Positions 25,734 to 53,900 of a stretch of DNA of 64,000 bases are shown piece by piece; within the stretch, counting starts at the first letter, position 1, and each line of letters begins with the position of its first letter. The position numbers and the translations under genes are program-made. The notes beneath the pieces are model-generated. The model was given only the letters and a program-made list of their open reading frames with translations. It was not told the DNA's origin and searched no databases. Origin of the DNA: Tubiluchus corallicola (taxonomy: Eukaryota; Priapulida; Priapulimorpha; Priapulimorphida; Tubiluchidae); the NCBI GenBank assembly GCA_030141605.1, contig JAQGDQ010000071.1, positions 351,605 through 415,604 of the forward strand, in the 5' to 3' direction.

Positions 25734-26282
25734 GCACTTTTTTAGGGGTGTTTTTCCCCACCCCCCCGGGCAGCCAAAGGGGGGGTGGGGAAATCGGCCA
25801 GAGGCAAAACATCTATACTACTGAGGCCGAAATACCTGGGAAAGTTAAAGTTGTCCAAAAGTCCTGTAAGACCTTCACGACCTGGTAGAACCAGTACTTG
25901 ACAATAATTATTGAAATTATCTCTTTTACTGCATTTGTCACAGACTGGCAATGTTTAAAGCATGTGACGCAAATTGTGGCCTTCAACTATAGGTGACAGT
26001 AGGAAATTGTAATAAAACCCATCGACCTGTTTTTGTGACTTGATTATAGCTTTTTAATATAAGGCTTAGTTCTAAAAATCCTAACGTTGATTGGGATAAT
26101 ATGTACAAAACATCCAGGTTACAGAATTCTTGAGATTCGAACACCAAACTATCACTGTCCGTTTGTTTTGGATTTTTTTTTGTAAAAAATAAACCAAAAC
26201 AGGTACACCAGGGGAAAGTAATTTTTGTTATTATAATGGTTATTCTCGCGGTGATTTCCAAATAGTTGTTTTCTTTTTATAG
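25734..26282. other. Stretch between palindrome and first RhoGEF exon
   Basis: Begins with C-rich and G-rich runs (25756-25790). An open stretch at about 25803-25886 reads KTSILLRPKYLGKLKLSKSP and could be an exon, but its possible donor is out of phase with the next exon, so I do not call it. Confidence 0.4.
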
Positions 26283-40385
<14,103 letters not shown>

Positions 40386-41178
40386 ACAGATTAATTTTTG
40401 ATGTAAACTGTCTGTGATGAGATATGTAAATAAATTTTATTGTTCAGTAAAACAGTAGCTTTTAATTGGCTTTTTTCCTTTTTAACTTATTGTTCAAACT
40501 AGCGATATTATAATCAATATTGCACATGCAAAAGCATTAAAAGAACCTTTCTAAGATGATTAGCACTATTGGCACTAATTGGGAACTCTTCGCTCTCCGT
40601 TTACTAAATGTAGTGTTCGGCTAACTTCGTTTATTTTTAGATACAAATTGTCTCAAACAAGGCCATTAGCTACTCAGGGAAAGAGTTACAATAGGAGTGG
40701 AAATATGAGTACATTTCCAGAACAAAAGTATTCTTGTAAGTTGAAAGGGAAACAATTTTATAGCAGGAGGTTTCACTGATAACTTGTGCATACACAGTCC
40801 ATTTGAAGAGTTCCACTATTACCTGGTATAGACTGGAAAGCGAAGTTGACAAAGCACGCAGAAAAATATTATCATTGGTAGAGCATTCCAAGCTAACGGA
40901 TATTCTTGAAAACTTTAGATTTCCTTGGAAATCAAATCTCACAGTTTTCCGTCATCTGCAGAAGCTGTATTCCTCATATCTGTATAACCTCAAAGGCCTG
41001 TCTCCAAGAGGTGGATCTCGTGGGACTCATCGATACTTATAGCCCCTTTTTGCCCTTCATTCCAATGCAGAAATCGAAGTTTTAACAATGAGGAGATCAT
41101 CCTTGTCAATGGCGGTTCCGATCTTTTAGAACTGGCGACCATTTCAAATACACTTGTGGGAAAATCACCAGTGTTATG

Positions 41179-41229
<51 letters not shown>

Positions 41230-42105
41230 ATGCGTGTGTCCAAAATCTTTCAACCAAGAGCTGTGTGTGTGCGTGCGTACGTGCGTGCGTGTGTATGTCC
41301 AAAATCTTTCAACCAAGAGCCGTTGAATTTAACAAAATTCACTAACTGGAATAGTCAATAGAGTGATATAATTCACAAGTACTGCTGAGATGAACTAATA
41401 GATCATGCGACTACAATACTGCAAAACTATCCGCTTGTTACAGAATAATTTTTTCGAAAGCTCACAATGACTTGGTCAAACCTAACATTAAAATTTCGTC
41501 TTCTGTCTGGATCCTCAGGACTTTTTCTTCTGTCTTTTTGAATTGTCTTTCACAAAGCCAGTTCAGTCAAATTCTGTAGATGTTTCATGAAATCGCGCGT
41601 TTGTGTTTGAAGCAACCCTTCCCTATTCAGAATATGCTGGCCGACAGTATGGCTTCAAACAGTTCCATAAGATCAGAGAGTTATTCAACGTGTTGGGTTT
41701 TGCAAGGTTACACGTGTATGATACAGATTTCTTGTGACGTATCAGCACGACGAATAGGCCACCAATACCAGGTAAGAATTAAACATTTTGTAAATTAATT
41801 TCTCCCAATTTTCATTTACAGAATTTTGTAGTTTGTAAATTTTTGGAAAATTTGTTGATCGTGTTCACACTTATAAAAAAAGTTTTCATGAAATTATATA
41901 TTCATTGCATTATAGCTACTGTAGTCTCAGTGTATTTCAAGAAATTAAGATTACGTGTATTTTAGAAGTGAACTAAGTTTTACACCTAAATGTTAGTGGA
42001 TTCTCACCTAGCATTAACGATAACCTACCATTTCTCTAGTTAACGTGCATTGTAGAACAACTTTAAAAAACGTTTTTTATTTGCCATCTGACAAAAACGT
42101 TTTTA
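40386..42105. other. Intergenic stretch after the RhoGEF gene
   Basis: Holds the RhoGEF poly(A) site and two TG/CG-rich runs (41179-41240 and 41264-41297), each followed by CCAAAATCTTTCAACCAAGAGC. An 79-codon frame at 40803-41042 shows no recognisable family. Confidence 0.5.
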
Positions 42106-44457
42106 GTGTGCATGTCACGTTTAATTTTAGGTTATTGAGGCAAACATCACTTAGACTAGTACAGCAGTTTTTATTCGTTAATTTATAAAAGAGGTATATT
42201 TAAACTTTAGTCAATTATATTCAAAACATTAACGCAGTTACGTACTTAAGGCCTAAACTAATTGTAAGAGAGAAATTTTTAGACGATGCCACTGCATACA
42301 TAAACCATAGGGAATACAGTAATATCAAATTTAATTATCGTCTTTTTATTCAGATTTTCAATTTAGAATAAACACTTGGCACTCACGACCAAGTGGTCAC
42401 TAAGCTAACTGTGTTAAACCAATGACACACGGCCGCCAAAACACACAAACCCGCCGACGTCGGCCATGATAACTCTCCTTAACAGGGCTGTCTCTCCCAT
42501 TAATGCAAACCAGGCAGTTGCGCAGGGCACCAAATTTTGGTTGGCGTCAAATTCTGGAAGTAATTATTTCATTTTGAAGTTTAGCTTAAGTAATAACATA
42601 GCGTATGTGTAATAACATAGCTTAAGTAATAACATTGTGTATGTGTAATAACATAGCTTAAGTAATAAAATTGTGTATGTGTAATACCATAGCTTAAGTA
42701 ATAACATTGTGTATGTGTAACATAGATTAAGTAATAGCATTGTGTATGTGTAGTAATATAGCTTAAGTAATAACATTGTGTATGTGTAATAACATAGCTT
42801 AAGTAATAACATTGTGTATGTGTAATAATATAGCTTAAGTAATAACATTGTGTATGTGTAATAACATAGCTTAAGTAATAACATTGTGTATGTGTAATAA
42901 TATAGCTTAAGTAATAACATAGCGTATGTGTAATAACATAGCTTAAGTAATAACATTGTGTATGTGTAATAATATAGCTTAAGTAATAACATAGCGTATG
43001 TGTAATAACATAGCTTAAGTAATAACATTGTGTATGTGTAATAATATAGTTTAAGTAATAACATTGTGTATGTGTAATAATATAGCTTAAGTAATAACAT
43101 TGTGTATGTGTAATAACATAGATTAAGTAATAACATTGTGTATGTGTAATAACATAGATTAAGTAATAACATTGTGTATGTGTAATAACATAGCTTAAGT
43201 AACAACATAGCGTATGTGTAATTCTTTAAGTGCGCAACACTAATCAAACGAAACGAACCATAATCTTTCTGTCGAAATGGATAATTCATCGATGCTAGGA
43301 AGTTAATTCCTACAGCAAAACACTTTCTAGTTTAGTTTTATTTGTATTTCTAAGATTACATCATTCCACTCAGACATTTCTTGCGCGTGATTTTGCAAGC
43401 ATTTTCTATTCTATGCATCGAGCAGCCTCGCTACGTAAGTGCTTATTGTAATGACCCTTACGTTAATAAACACTTCTTTCTATAGCATTTGTCTAATTAT
43501 GCCAAATAAACTTACAAGAGTCGAAGTGTTTAGGAGCGGAATTATACAGGAAATGAAAAGCAAGAAAGCTAGCGGGTGACGGGTGGCGGGTGGCGACAAT
43601 GAACAGCAGAAAGATTCGCCAGTGAAGCATTTGCAACAAAACCAGAGTTATGAAGCAGATGAAGCTAGTGAAATGGATGTACACGAAGAAAGAAGTTAAA
43701 GTTTCAAGGATTTCCTGACGAATAGCTGAGGGAAAATCTAAACAAGAAGAGCTGAAATCACAGAAATTTGATTGCTCCTGTAATAGGGTTATAAAGTCAG
43801 TTTCAAATTTAGTCAACACAATACAAGCTGTAGATAGGTAATTGACCACACTTAATTAGTTCACTATCACACATGCATAAGTCTAACACACAGGTACCAT
43901 TATACTTTATTATAATATCATACAAGAAAAATTCAAATTTGCTGATGCTGTGTGAACCGGGGTGGAAGGGGTTGACCGTTGTTCAAATTCCGTCAACACA
44001 GCACAAACTGTAGATCTATCACACATGCATAAGCCTAACGCACAGGTAGCATTATACTTTACTATAATATTATACAAGAAAAATTCAATTTTGCGGGTGC
44101 TGTGTGGACCGTGGAAGGGGTTGACCGTTGAAGAGGGGGCGCTAAAACTAATTTTCCCTAAGGCCTACTAAGGAAAATTGTGTTAGCCATGACCCCTTAG
44201 ATCTGAATAAAAAGACGATACTTCAATTTGATATTACTGTACACCACATGGTTTATGTATGTATTTTAAATTTCTCTCATGCAATTAGCTTAGGTCTTAA
44301 GTACGTAATTGCGTTAATGTTTCGAACAGACATCAAAAATAATTCACTAAGAGTTTAAATATACCTGTTTTATAAATTAATAAATAAATACTGCTGTACT
44401 AGTCCAAGTGATTTTTGCCTCTGTAATTTAAAATTAAACGTGATATGCACACTCAGA
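42106..44457. mobile_element. Element with about 260-bp terminal inverted repeats
   Basis: The left end (42106-42365) is an imperfect reverse complement of the right end (44205-44457). They share AGTGTGCAT at the tips, GACTAGTACAGCAG, AACATTAACGCA and CGTCTTTTTATTCAGAT. The interior has a 36-bp minisatellite and a direct repeat (about 43800-43978 against 43979-44130). No transposase frame and no clear target duplication are seen. Confidence 0.75.
42588..43219. repeat. 36-bp minisatellite, about 17 units
   Basis: Unit of the form ATAACATAGCTTAAGTAATA plus ACATTGTGTATGTGTA. Since 36 is a multiple of 3 and no unit has a stop in one minus-strand frame, a 241-codon frame appears; I do not consider it coding. 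Confidence 0.95.
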
Positions 44458-46340
44458 CTACCTAGAGCCCACCCTGCTCGTTAAATTATAGAAGCCATTG
44501 AAAAGATTCACACTTGTGAAACTACTAGCTGTTCGCGTCTGTAGTGTAATGTAACTACAAAAACTTATAAATTAAGTATCTTAGCGCATTATATCGTTGT
44601 ATGTAAAAATGTCCTACCGAAGAGAGACACTGCCAGTTCAAGCATTTTTCGTTCTTTGATTTGATACAGTGAGTTATCATTGATAGACGGTGCTATACTT
44701 AATTTCTCTAAGGAAAAAGCCAGAAAGGCACTTAGTATATATGCTAAACAGTCCGTTCATCGCTTATGTTTTCCTTTATTGCTATTTTGATGATTGCTGT
44801 TCATTGCTAGTTTTGCTGCTAGCTAAAATACTCGTGTTTATCTAACTGTCTTTCATGTTTGGCATCAAAATTTCATCAATTGTTGGTTTTTTCCATCCTT
44901 AAAGGAAGACAGGGTGATTTTTTTATATACCAGCCCATTTCAAGTCCGATAAAAGGGATACATTTTAACACAATTAATACCGCAAAAGTAGTTCTCATAA
45001 TTAAATAATAGATTAAAAATTTAATTAACGGCGGGCTAGCCCACCTATTGATGACATCACCAATTAACATAATTTTCAAAGGCAAAAATACTCCACTAGC
45101 TTGTTTGAACTGTTTGAAAAGTACAGTGGTATTCAGTGTGTTGTATCAAAGCAAGGCAAGTTTTAATATAAAAATTCAAATTTCAGAATAAGTGCTGTGC
45201 TCACGCATGAGCTGTCGAATGTTTGTAGTTCGTCGCAAACTAACGCATCTGAACAGAGAGGCACAGCACCTGTTTTTTGTGCATTGCGTTTCTGAAATGC
45301 AGGCGCTAGTGCCCGTCTAGCTAACGAATGGCGAAATGCATGTAACAGCGAAGAACTAGTGGCGCGAACGTGAAATTGTATTTCTGGGGTATTAATTATT
45401 TCACGTAAGTCATTTTTGAAAAAAAGAGTATGTTTCCTTTCAATATTTTAAAGAGTAGATTGTTTTGACCTACAGTTTAAGATTAGGCCTGGTTTTACTT
45501 TAATAATAATAATCTTGATTCTAGTTACTCAATTAAGTCATTAATTTTCCACAGAAATTTCAGGATCAAAATTGATGTTAATTGTTAGATTCACTCCAGT
45601 GTAAGAGGTCTAACAGTGGAAATGCTGAAATTAGTTTACCAAACAAAAAGAATGAACTTTGGGCTGCTTTAATCATTGGAAATAGGGAAATAGGGAGACA
45701 AAATCCAGGCTGTATCCCATCTATTTTCAAATTTCCTGTCTCTGGGCTTTAGTATCAAAATTTAATTTACTGTATCTTTGTTCCATCATTCATGTTCTGT
45801 CATTGTTTTAATTTTGTCGGAAAAATTTATTTGACCCAACATCTTGGTCTGTGGATAGTTTTTTCCTAGAAACGGAGAAGGGTTTTTATGGGATATGAAA
45901 AAGGGTGGTTATATTTTCACTGTTTGTGACGTTTTTCTGCCTAGACCCGAAGTCTCATTTTCATTTTCTTTTCGGGACTGTGCAGTGATTGTAAAATGCT
46001 TAGCAAGAAAAACATTTTTACGTTTTAATTTGGTTTTCCCACAAAAATAAATCTGTGTATACGAGTTACGTGCCTATTCCGACAGAACTATAACTACAAT
46101 GTATTACCGGTTTATTTCCTAAACGCTATTTCGCCAACTTAAACATCGAAATTTTAAGTTTCGAAGTTTTACAAACGACGAGTAAAATCATCAGCAATAC
46201 AAGTGCACTAATTCTCAGATTATTTTCCCACTAAACTGTGAATTTTACTCTTGTTGTTGGAGTGTGTCCCATTCTTTTGTGCTTGCTAAACTATTTTGGG
46301 ATAAATTGCGCTAAGCATTCTTTCATGTAAGTCATTTTTG
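44458..46340. other. Intergenic stretch upstream of the chitinase-like gene
   Basis: No gene seen. Contains one single copy (about 45428-45502) of the 79-bp unit that is tandem at 46348-46584. Confidence 0.5.
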
Positions 46341-46347
46341 AAAAAAA

Positions 46348-46584
46348 ATAGTATGTGTCCTTTTAATATTTTAAAGAGTAGATTGTTTTGACCTACAGTT
46401 TAAGATTGGGTCCGGTTTTACTTTATATAGTATGTTTCCTTTCAATATTTTAAAGAGTAGATTGTTTTGACCTACAGTTTAAGATTGGGTCCGGTTTTAC
46501 TTTATATAGTATGTTTCCTTTCAATATTTTAACGAGTAGATTGTTTTGACCTACAGTTTAAGATTGGGTCCGGTTTTTACTTTA
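46348..46584. repeat. 79-bp tandem repeat, three units, just upstream of the chitinase-like gene
   Basis: Units share AGTAGATTGTTTTGACCTAC and AAGATTGGGTCCGGTTTTAC. The third ends about 130 bp before the first coding exon, so it lies in the promoter or leader region. A diverged unit is at about 45428-45502. Confidence 0.9.
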
Positions 46585-46716
46585 TATTATACTTTATATA
46601 TTTTACTTTAATTTATAACACGGAATTATATAGAATAATTTTTGCTTGCATTACAATTTTTTTCTACTAATGATTGATAACTAACGATCATGAAAATACT
46701 CGATTATTTTTGCAGT

Positions 46717-47895
46717 ATGCAGGGGATAGGTGTTTGCCTGGTATTGGTATTACTGGCAGGACTATCATCTACTGAAACTCAGCCAGGTAAGTATTAATTT
46801 GGTTTCACATTTTAAATACAGTTTGACGTCGGTTAGTTAAATTATTTCGCCATTATTAGGTGTAAGACATTAAGAAAATGAACATATCTGTATCTCTATA
46901 AGTTCAGCAGTTGTTTCACTGATTGTTTGATTGGTTTTTTTCAACATGAAATTTTGACAGCAAATGTCTGGAGAATCTTAATTAACGCTGGCGCAATTTT
47001 TGGCAAATTCTTTTTTTCATTTACGGTTTGTGTGGGATTTTGATAAAAGTAAATCAAATGTTATTGATATGAACCTTTGTTTCCGTGCCTGTGCCGTTAA
47101 TGAAACACCATTGTTTAGTAGCCAAATTAGCGATGTTACTATGTTTTAAATGTGTTAATCAGAATTTAACAATCCATTGCGATTCCTTCCATCTACGATT
47201 AACAGCTATCTGTTGGTGAGCATAAACCGCAATCGTTTGTTAAATTCTTTGTTTTCACACTACAATCAAAGACTAATTATCCAAAACACCATATTATGGT
47301 TAGGTAATTAGTAATTACAGTAAACAGTTAAGTGTAAGTAAACTAACAGTTCCCTTGGTTGGTGACCTAATATTATGCAATAATGAACGCTAATCCTAAA
47401 GAATTTTAAGATACTTTTCTTTCAACTCTTTTTTTTCATAACTAAACATACATGTTTATCCACTTTTGCTAGCTTCAAGCGGAAAATTAATTTTTTTTCT
47501 TCCTTTGACTCTAGGTCCTCATAATATTAATTTTAAATACGTAAAGGTTAAATTATTATTAAAAGATAGGCACGTGTGTCTCTTCTTTCCCATTATTGAA
47601 CATTATTTTATTATAAACTAACACATTCGTATAACGTTCAATTTTCATTCGTCTTAAATGCAAAATCTGATAATTTTTTATTATCTGATACATGCGCATT
47701 AACTAATTAATTATATTAGTAACAATTCTGAGAGGGTGGCTGACCTCGATGACTTATAGTTCTTTCGCCACCCTTTCACCACTAATCAATAATTACTTTT
47801 GCACTTTGTAATGTTGTATTATTGTATGTTGTATAGATTTATAAATCTGTTAGTTATGTATTTTGCTATTTTAAAAATGGTGATAAACTAATAAA

Positions 47896-47941
<46 letters not shown>

Positions 47942-50900
47942 TACTCATGGGATTGAATTAAGAACGCCCGCGTTCACACGTGTCTGTGTTGTCTAGTCAT
48001 TGGTTTGAATTCCAAAGGTTTCTGGTTCAAATATATTGTGTTCACTTTACCAATAACTGATAATCTCGAATTTAAACTTATAACTAATTAGCTAATTATT
48101 TTATTTAATTACTTTCCAGAAGTTCCAAGTCATCTTCATGACTACGATTCCTACGTGCGGTTCTGCTTTTACCCGGGGGAGGCAGCTCGACGTCCCGCGC
48201 CAGCCACGTTCTTACCAGAAGACATCGACCCCTCAACTTGCACGCACATCGTGTTTGGATACGCCACAATATTGGATAATGAGCTGACGGCCAAGTCAGA
48301 GTCAGATTTAGGTAAGTTGCTTGTTGCAAAGTGCTTTTGCCAATATGGTGTTATTGTTTACCATCCAAAGAAATTTCTGTGCTCATTGCGATGATGATGA
48401 TGATTATGGCGACGACGACAACGATGATGATTCAGCTTTAAGTAGAACAGACAAACAAAGCTGCAATGAGATTTTTTATTGCCCACGATAAATTACGAAT
48501 TACAACTACATAACAGAGATTAGTCACACAGGGCAACTACACGTAGCATTTTTTAATTTTTTTATATGACTGTCTTTCGTATCGAACACGCAACCTCCTG
48601 TACGGAGCTCGGACGTTTTACCTATCAGGCTACGCAGCCACTGTATTTGCCTAAGTGTTTGAAGAGAGACAGTACGACGTGACTATTAAACGAATACACA
48701 ACATTGTCGTTCTGGCTATTGAGATTGCAAGCTGAGGTAAAAAGGTATCGAGGTTTAGGGACTGAAGTCGTGGACACTGGGTAGTGGGTTTTGAGTTTAA
48801 ACAGGTACTGTGGGTAGAAATACCAAAAAACGTCAGGTCTATTTTATACACTCCCGAAATACTTTTCAGATTGCACGCAAAGTGTTAAAATTACTTGAAG
48901 ATCACCAGTCGAATATTCATTCACGAAAAAAGGTTTATAAATAGAAGTAAATAAGTATAATCATTTTACTAGTTTTACAATCTGTTCACAAACCTACTAA
49001 ATTGACAATATGATAAAAATCATGGTTTTTTGGTTCTTTTCTTAGAGAAGCGGTACGAAATCTCGACTTCACACTTAATCGCATTTAGATATAGATCTAG
49101 TAACTAATTTAATCTACAGCCAAAGGGAAGAAATAAAATGAGGTCTGCAACATCTTGATGGCTCTGCTTGTTAAATGGTTTCAGCTTATCGTAGCCCCGA
49201 ATGCACCACTCATATTTTACGCCTAGCACACGAACGCAGCGCACCCTGTGCTTAACTCCCCAGCCTGTGGTATCATTGATGACTTTCTTTTCTGGCTAAT
49301 TATCACATTGGACACAATTCAATTCAATTCAATAATTTTTTATTTGGCTGATTTGCAACACAAAACATTAAACTATATACGTAATGATAGCAACAATGCG
49401 ATAACAAAAACAGGTATGGTTTGAAAATTCTACAGAGTAGGATCGTGAACTTTCCAGACTCACCCCGAGACATGTCTTCTGTTCCTGAAATGGTAACTCG
49501 CGTAATTTCGTAACTTTGAAGCTCGTAGCTCTAATTTTAAATGCTTTTACTCACTTTCTGCATATAGTATTTTTTAGCACTTCTAGTTTTAGTCTAGGTA
49601 AATTTTAATTGTATGTTTTTGTGGCTTTTATGCTGAAATAAATAGTACAATGAATGGATCAATCATAAATCAATCATTCTGACATGCTCTTCTCCTCACT
49701 TCTTAGCTTAACAAACCCAAATGAGGTTCAGTTTTAGTTATTTCAATGGCAAATAAAAAAAATTGATTTAATTTTGCTTTAATTTTGTTGCGTTTTTCCA
49801 ACTTTTTTGTTAAATGATAAAGCACATAAAAATTGACGATATAAAACACATTGAAAAATCCCTGGTAAAGACCTACTTAACAATAACCAAGGTACACGGT
49901 GCAAGAAAGCAACAAACTGAACAAAGACCTGATCAAGTAAAAGTGCATTCAAAGCTGTGGTACAAGGAAAAAACCTAATGAAGCAATGAGTATTGAAGTA
50001 ACTTTCCACAAATTTTATATTTTGTCAGAATTTCAAGAGGCCATTTATGCACTTTAACCCATGTCACAAAAATGATGTGTCGCATTCATTGTTAAACCAA
50101 ATTTTGAGCTAAACGTTTTTTAAAACATCGTTATTGCATTGTTTAAGACGCTGGTTGGGCTTTAAATTGCTATTTGCAGTAATACCTAACTAAAAAATCC
50201 GTTTGCACTAACTGTTTCTGTCGAAGCATTTAATAAAATTCTTTTTTAGAATTGTTTCAGAGAATCCTGGCCCTAAAAAACCAAAATCCAGATCTGAAGG
50301 TACTGCTAGCAGTAGGCGGTTGGGCAGAAGGTTCACAGCGTTTCAGCAATATGGCGTGGTCTCTCAACTCACGTCTTACCTTTGTTAATTCTGTACTTCA
50401 TTTCCTGAGACAATATGGTTTCGATGGACTAAATGTCGACTGGGAGTTTCCGGGCTACGAACGAAGAGGTGGACATCCTTCAGATAGAGACAATTTACCA
50501 CTGCTCTTAGAGGTATTGATATAAAAATATTAGTAGTATTTGACAGGCTATAACACTCTAACTGCTTTGCTCTTGAAATTCATCTTTTCAAGCATTTTAA
50601 AGCAGGTTGTTAGTTCTGCTAGTTGACCGTCGGTTCTTCGTGTCTATATGGTGTAGTTTTGGCTTGAACAAATTAATGCAAAGTGAGGACTCTTCTTACC
50701 CAATATCTCTGTGTCAATTTTAAATTTATGTACAATTGTGTGTTTAATTTTTAGGAGCTTCACAAGATCTTTACGATGGAAGCCAAGTTTTCCGGCAACA
50801 ATCAACTAATCTTGGCCACCACGATACCGGGCGCTAAATACTGGATAGATTTGGGTTACGACATCCCGAAAATCTCTTCGTGCGTTTATAAATACGTTTC

Positions 50901-53900
50901 TTATTTTTGATGAAAATAATTGGTACTAATAACGCTATTTAAAAGTTGAATTATCAGTGAATGATAAATTATTATGTAGAAGATAACCGCCCTGCAGGTC
51001 AAGTGACTAACCTCAAAATTGTCCTTGAAATCTATCATCTACTACCATTAATCCTTGCAAAGCGCCTTGTGTAAAAAACATCTCTGGTTATTTGTGCTCA
51101 AAGAGAAAAAGCTTCTCATAATATTCTTGATTTCTAAATGCAGGTTTAGTGATTATTTACCAATGATGACTTATCACCTTAATGGAATATGGAACAAACA
51201 CGCTGGTCATGGAAGTCCTTTGCATCCTCACTCCTACGATGTGGACAAAACTGCGAATATTGTAAGTGAAGAGGTCGCCTTTGAAATATCTTTGTTTTTA
51301 GTAATTTCAGTTAAGTGTAAGACAACTTGGAAAATCACACACAAGCAAGGGCAGCATTTTTGTGTCATGTGTGTGAAAGGGATAAATTATTGGAAAATCA
51401 CGGAAGCACTTTTGAGACTAATAGCTATGAAGATGCGGTATGATCGTTTTCCTTAGATAACCTAGTAATCTTCCATGCCATATAGTGTTCCTTGGTTTTT
51501 AGGGTACTTGGATAACCTAATAATCTTCCATGCCATGTAGTGTTCCTTAGTTTTTAGTGTACTTGGATAACCTAATAATCTTCCATGCCATGTAGTGTTC
51601 CTTAGTTTTTAGTGTACTTAGATAATCTAATAATCTTCCATGCCATATAATGTTCCTTAGTTTTTAGTGTACTTAGATAACCTAATAATCTTCCATGCCA
51701 TGTAGTGTTCCTTAGTTTTTAGGGTACTTAAATAACCTAGTAATCTTTCATGTCATATAGCGTTCCTTAGTTTTTAGTGTACTTAGATAATCTAATAATC
51801 TTCCATGCCATGTAATGTTCCTTAGTTTTTAGTGTACTTAGATAATCTAATAATCTTCCATGCCATGTAATGTTCCTTAGTTTTTAGCGTACTTAGATAA
51901 TCTAATAATCTTCCATGCCATATAATGTTCTTTAGTTTTTAGTGTACTTAGATAATCTAATAATCTTCCATGCCATGTAGTGTTCCTTAGTTTTTAGTGT
52001 ACTTAGATAATCTATTAATCTTCCATGCCATGTAGTGTTGCTTAGTTTTTAGTGTACTTAGATAATCTAATAATCTTCCATGCCATGTAGTGTTCCTTAG
52101 TTTTTAGTGTATTTAGATAATCTAATAATCTTCCATGCCATATAACGTTCCTTAGTTTTTAGTGTACTTAGACAATCTAATAATCTTCCATGCCATATAG
52201 CGTTCCTTAGTTTTTAGTGTACTTAGATAATTTAATAATCTTCCATGCCATATAGCGTTCCTTAGTTTTTAGTGTACTTAGATAACCTAAATCCTATTAT
52301 CGTTGCTTTTTTTTAAGGAATTCATCGTCCAATATTGGATAAACCATGGAACGGATCCAAAGAAATTGCTGCTGGGAATTCCTCTTTTTGGACAGACTTA
52401 CACTCTCCAAGACCCATCTGACCACATGTTAAATGCACCTATTGTAGGAAGTGGCAAGGCTGGACACATGTATCAACAGGAAGGAATGATGCCGTACTAC
52501 GAGGTTTGTGCCCACAAAACTTTGCTTGAGCTTATTCTTATTAAGATTTTCGGCTTCTTGTGGATTGGTAAACACCAATCTTATTACTGCTTAAGTGATA
52601 GATTTAGCCAACTGAACAACTGATAATGCTTCTTGCGAATATTTTTTGAATGACTTACAGATCTACGTCTTCACTCATAATAAATGAATAAATTACGACA
52701 AAATTTGCAGATTATAAAGATTCGCAAATCTGTTTCGGAAAATTCACAAACATTTTAATGGTACCAATGTGCGGCATTTGTCACATTTGCAAATAAATAA
52801 AAATTGTGGTTTATTTCTATTAATTTTAATGACTTGCATTACTTAAATCTTTTGTAGGTGTGTTCTGAAGTGATGCCAAGCTATGAAAGCTTTTGGGTTG
52901 AAGATCAGCTTGTTCCATTTGCTTACAAAAATGACCAATGGATTGGCTACGAGGATTCAAGGAGTATTAGTGAAAAGGTAACAATCCTTTGCAGTATATT
53001 TGGACAAGTTCTAGAACTTCCATCACCAAACTTTCACTAATTTTTTTGTACGTATTGTTGACCACAGTTAGCATTCAACTGGTTACTGATCACCAACTTT
53101 TGTAATTTTTGCAACGCATTTGCATGTTATCAACGGGCCTCATTTTTCCCTGACTGACAATAGGGTTCGTCTAACTAGTTTTTGTTTGTAGGTCAAGTAT
53201 GTGATCGACAATCACCTTGGAGGCGTTATGGTCTGGGCATTAGGTTTTGATGATTTTAAAGGTCATTGTAATCATGGAAGGAATCCTCTGTTGACCACAA
53301 TAAAAACAGAATTGCTGGAAGTGACACAGGTGACCTATGTAATCCACACAAAATCTTCAAATGTTTTACAGCAGTTGCCGCACAAGTATGAAACGGGTGC
53401 AGTAGAACCACATTATGCAACATCACATCACGGTGAGACGTACAGGCGTCATACTGTGCAACATCGGCGACACTACGTACAACATGTATCCCATCAGCAA
53501 GAAGGACAACACCCTGTTCATGGATATGATGAGCACCATGCCTACCATGGGCACAGTCGCAGTCGCAGAGTGGAGTCATCATATTCACGGCACGGGAATT
53601 ATCACGATGCGTATCCTCATCAAACACAAGGAAGTTACATACCATATCAAGAACACGAAATGATTCCCCACGAAACGTACAATTACGAAACATATCCACA
53701 CAGAGATGCATATGAAGTCTACCCTAGCAACAGCTATCCTTATGACGCTCACAATTATGTAATATATCTGCCGGAGCAGTATGACGTGCACCCTCATCAA
53801 ACACATGAGAATTACGGTGCATATTCAGCACATGGACAGTATGATGATTTCGAAGTACATCCTCGTGAAAGTTCTGAAATATATCCAGTAAACGAGCCGC

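Noticed and set aside
40803-41042. 79-codon frame downstream of the RhoGEF gene
   Set aside because: A plausible composition but no family, start or splice evidence; antisense is also open.
42564-43289. 241-codon minus-strand frame of Leu/Tyr/Thr repeats
   Set aside because: Product of a 36-bp minisatellite with no stop in that frame; no signal, domain or splice context.
51452-52291. CRISPR-like array
   Set aside because: Units are contiguous 56-bp copies without distinct spacers, in a eukaryotic intron.
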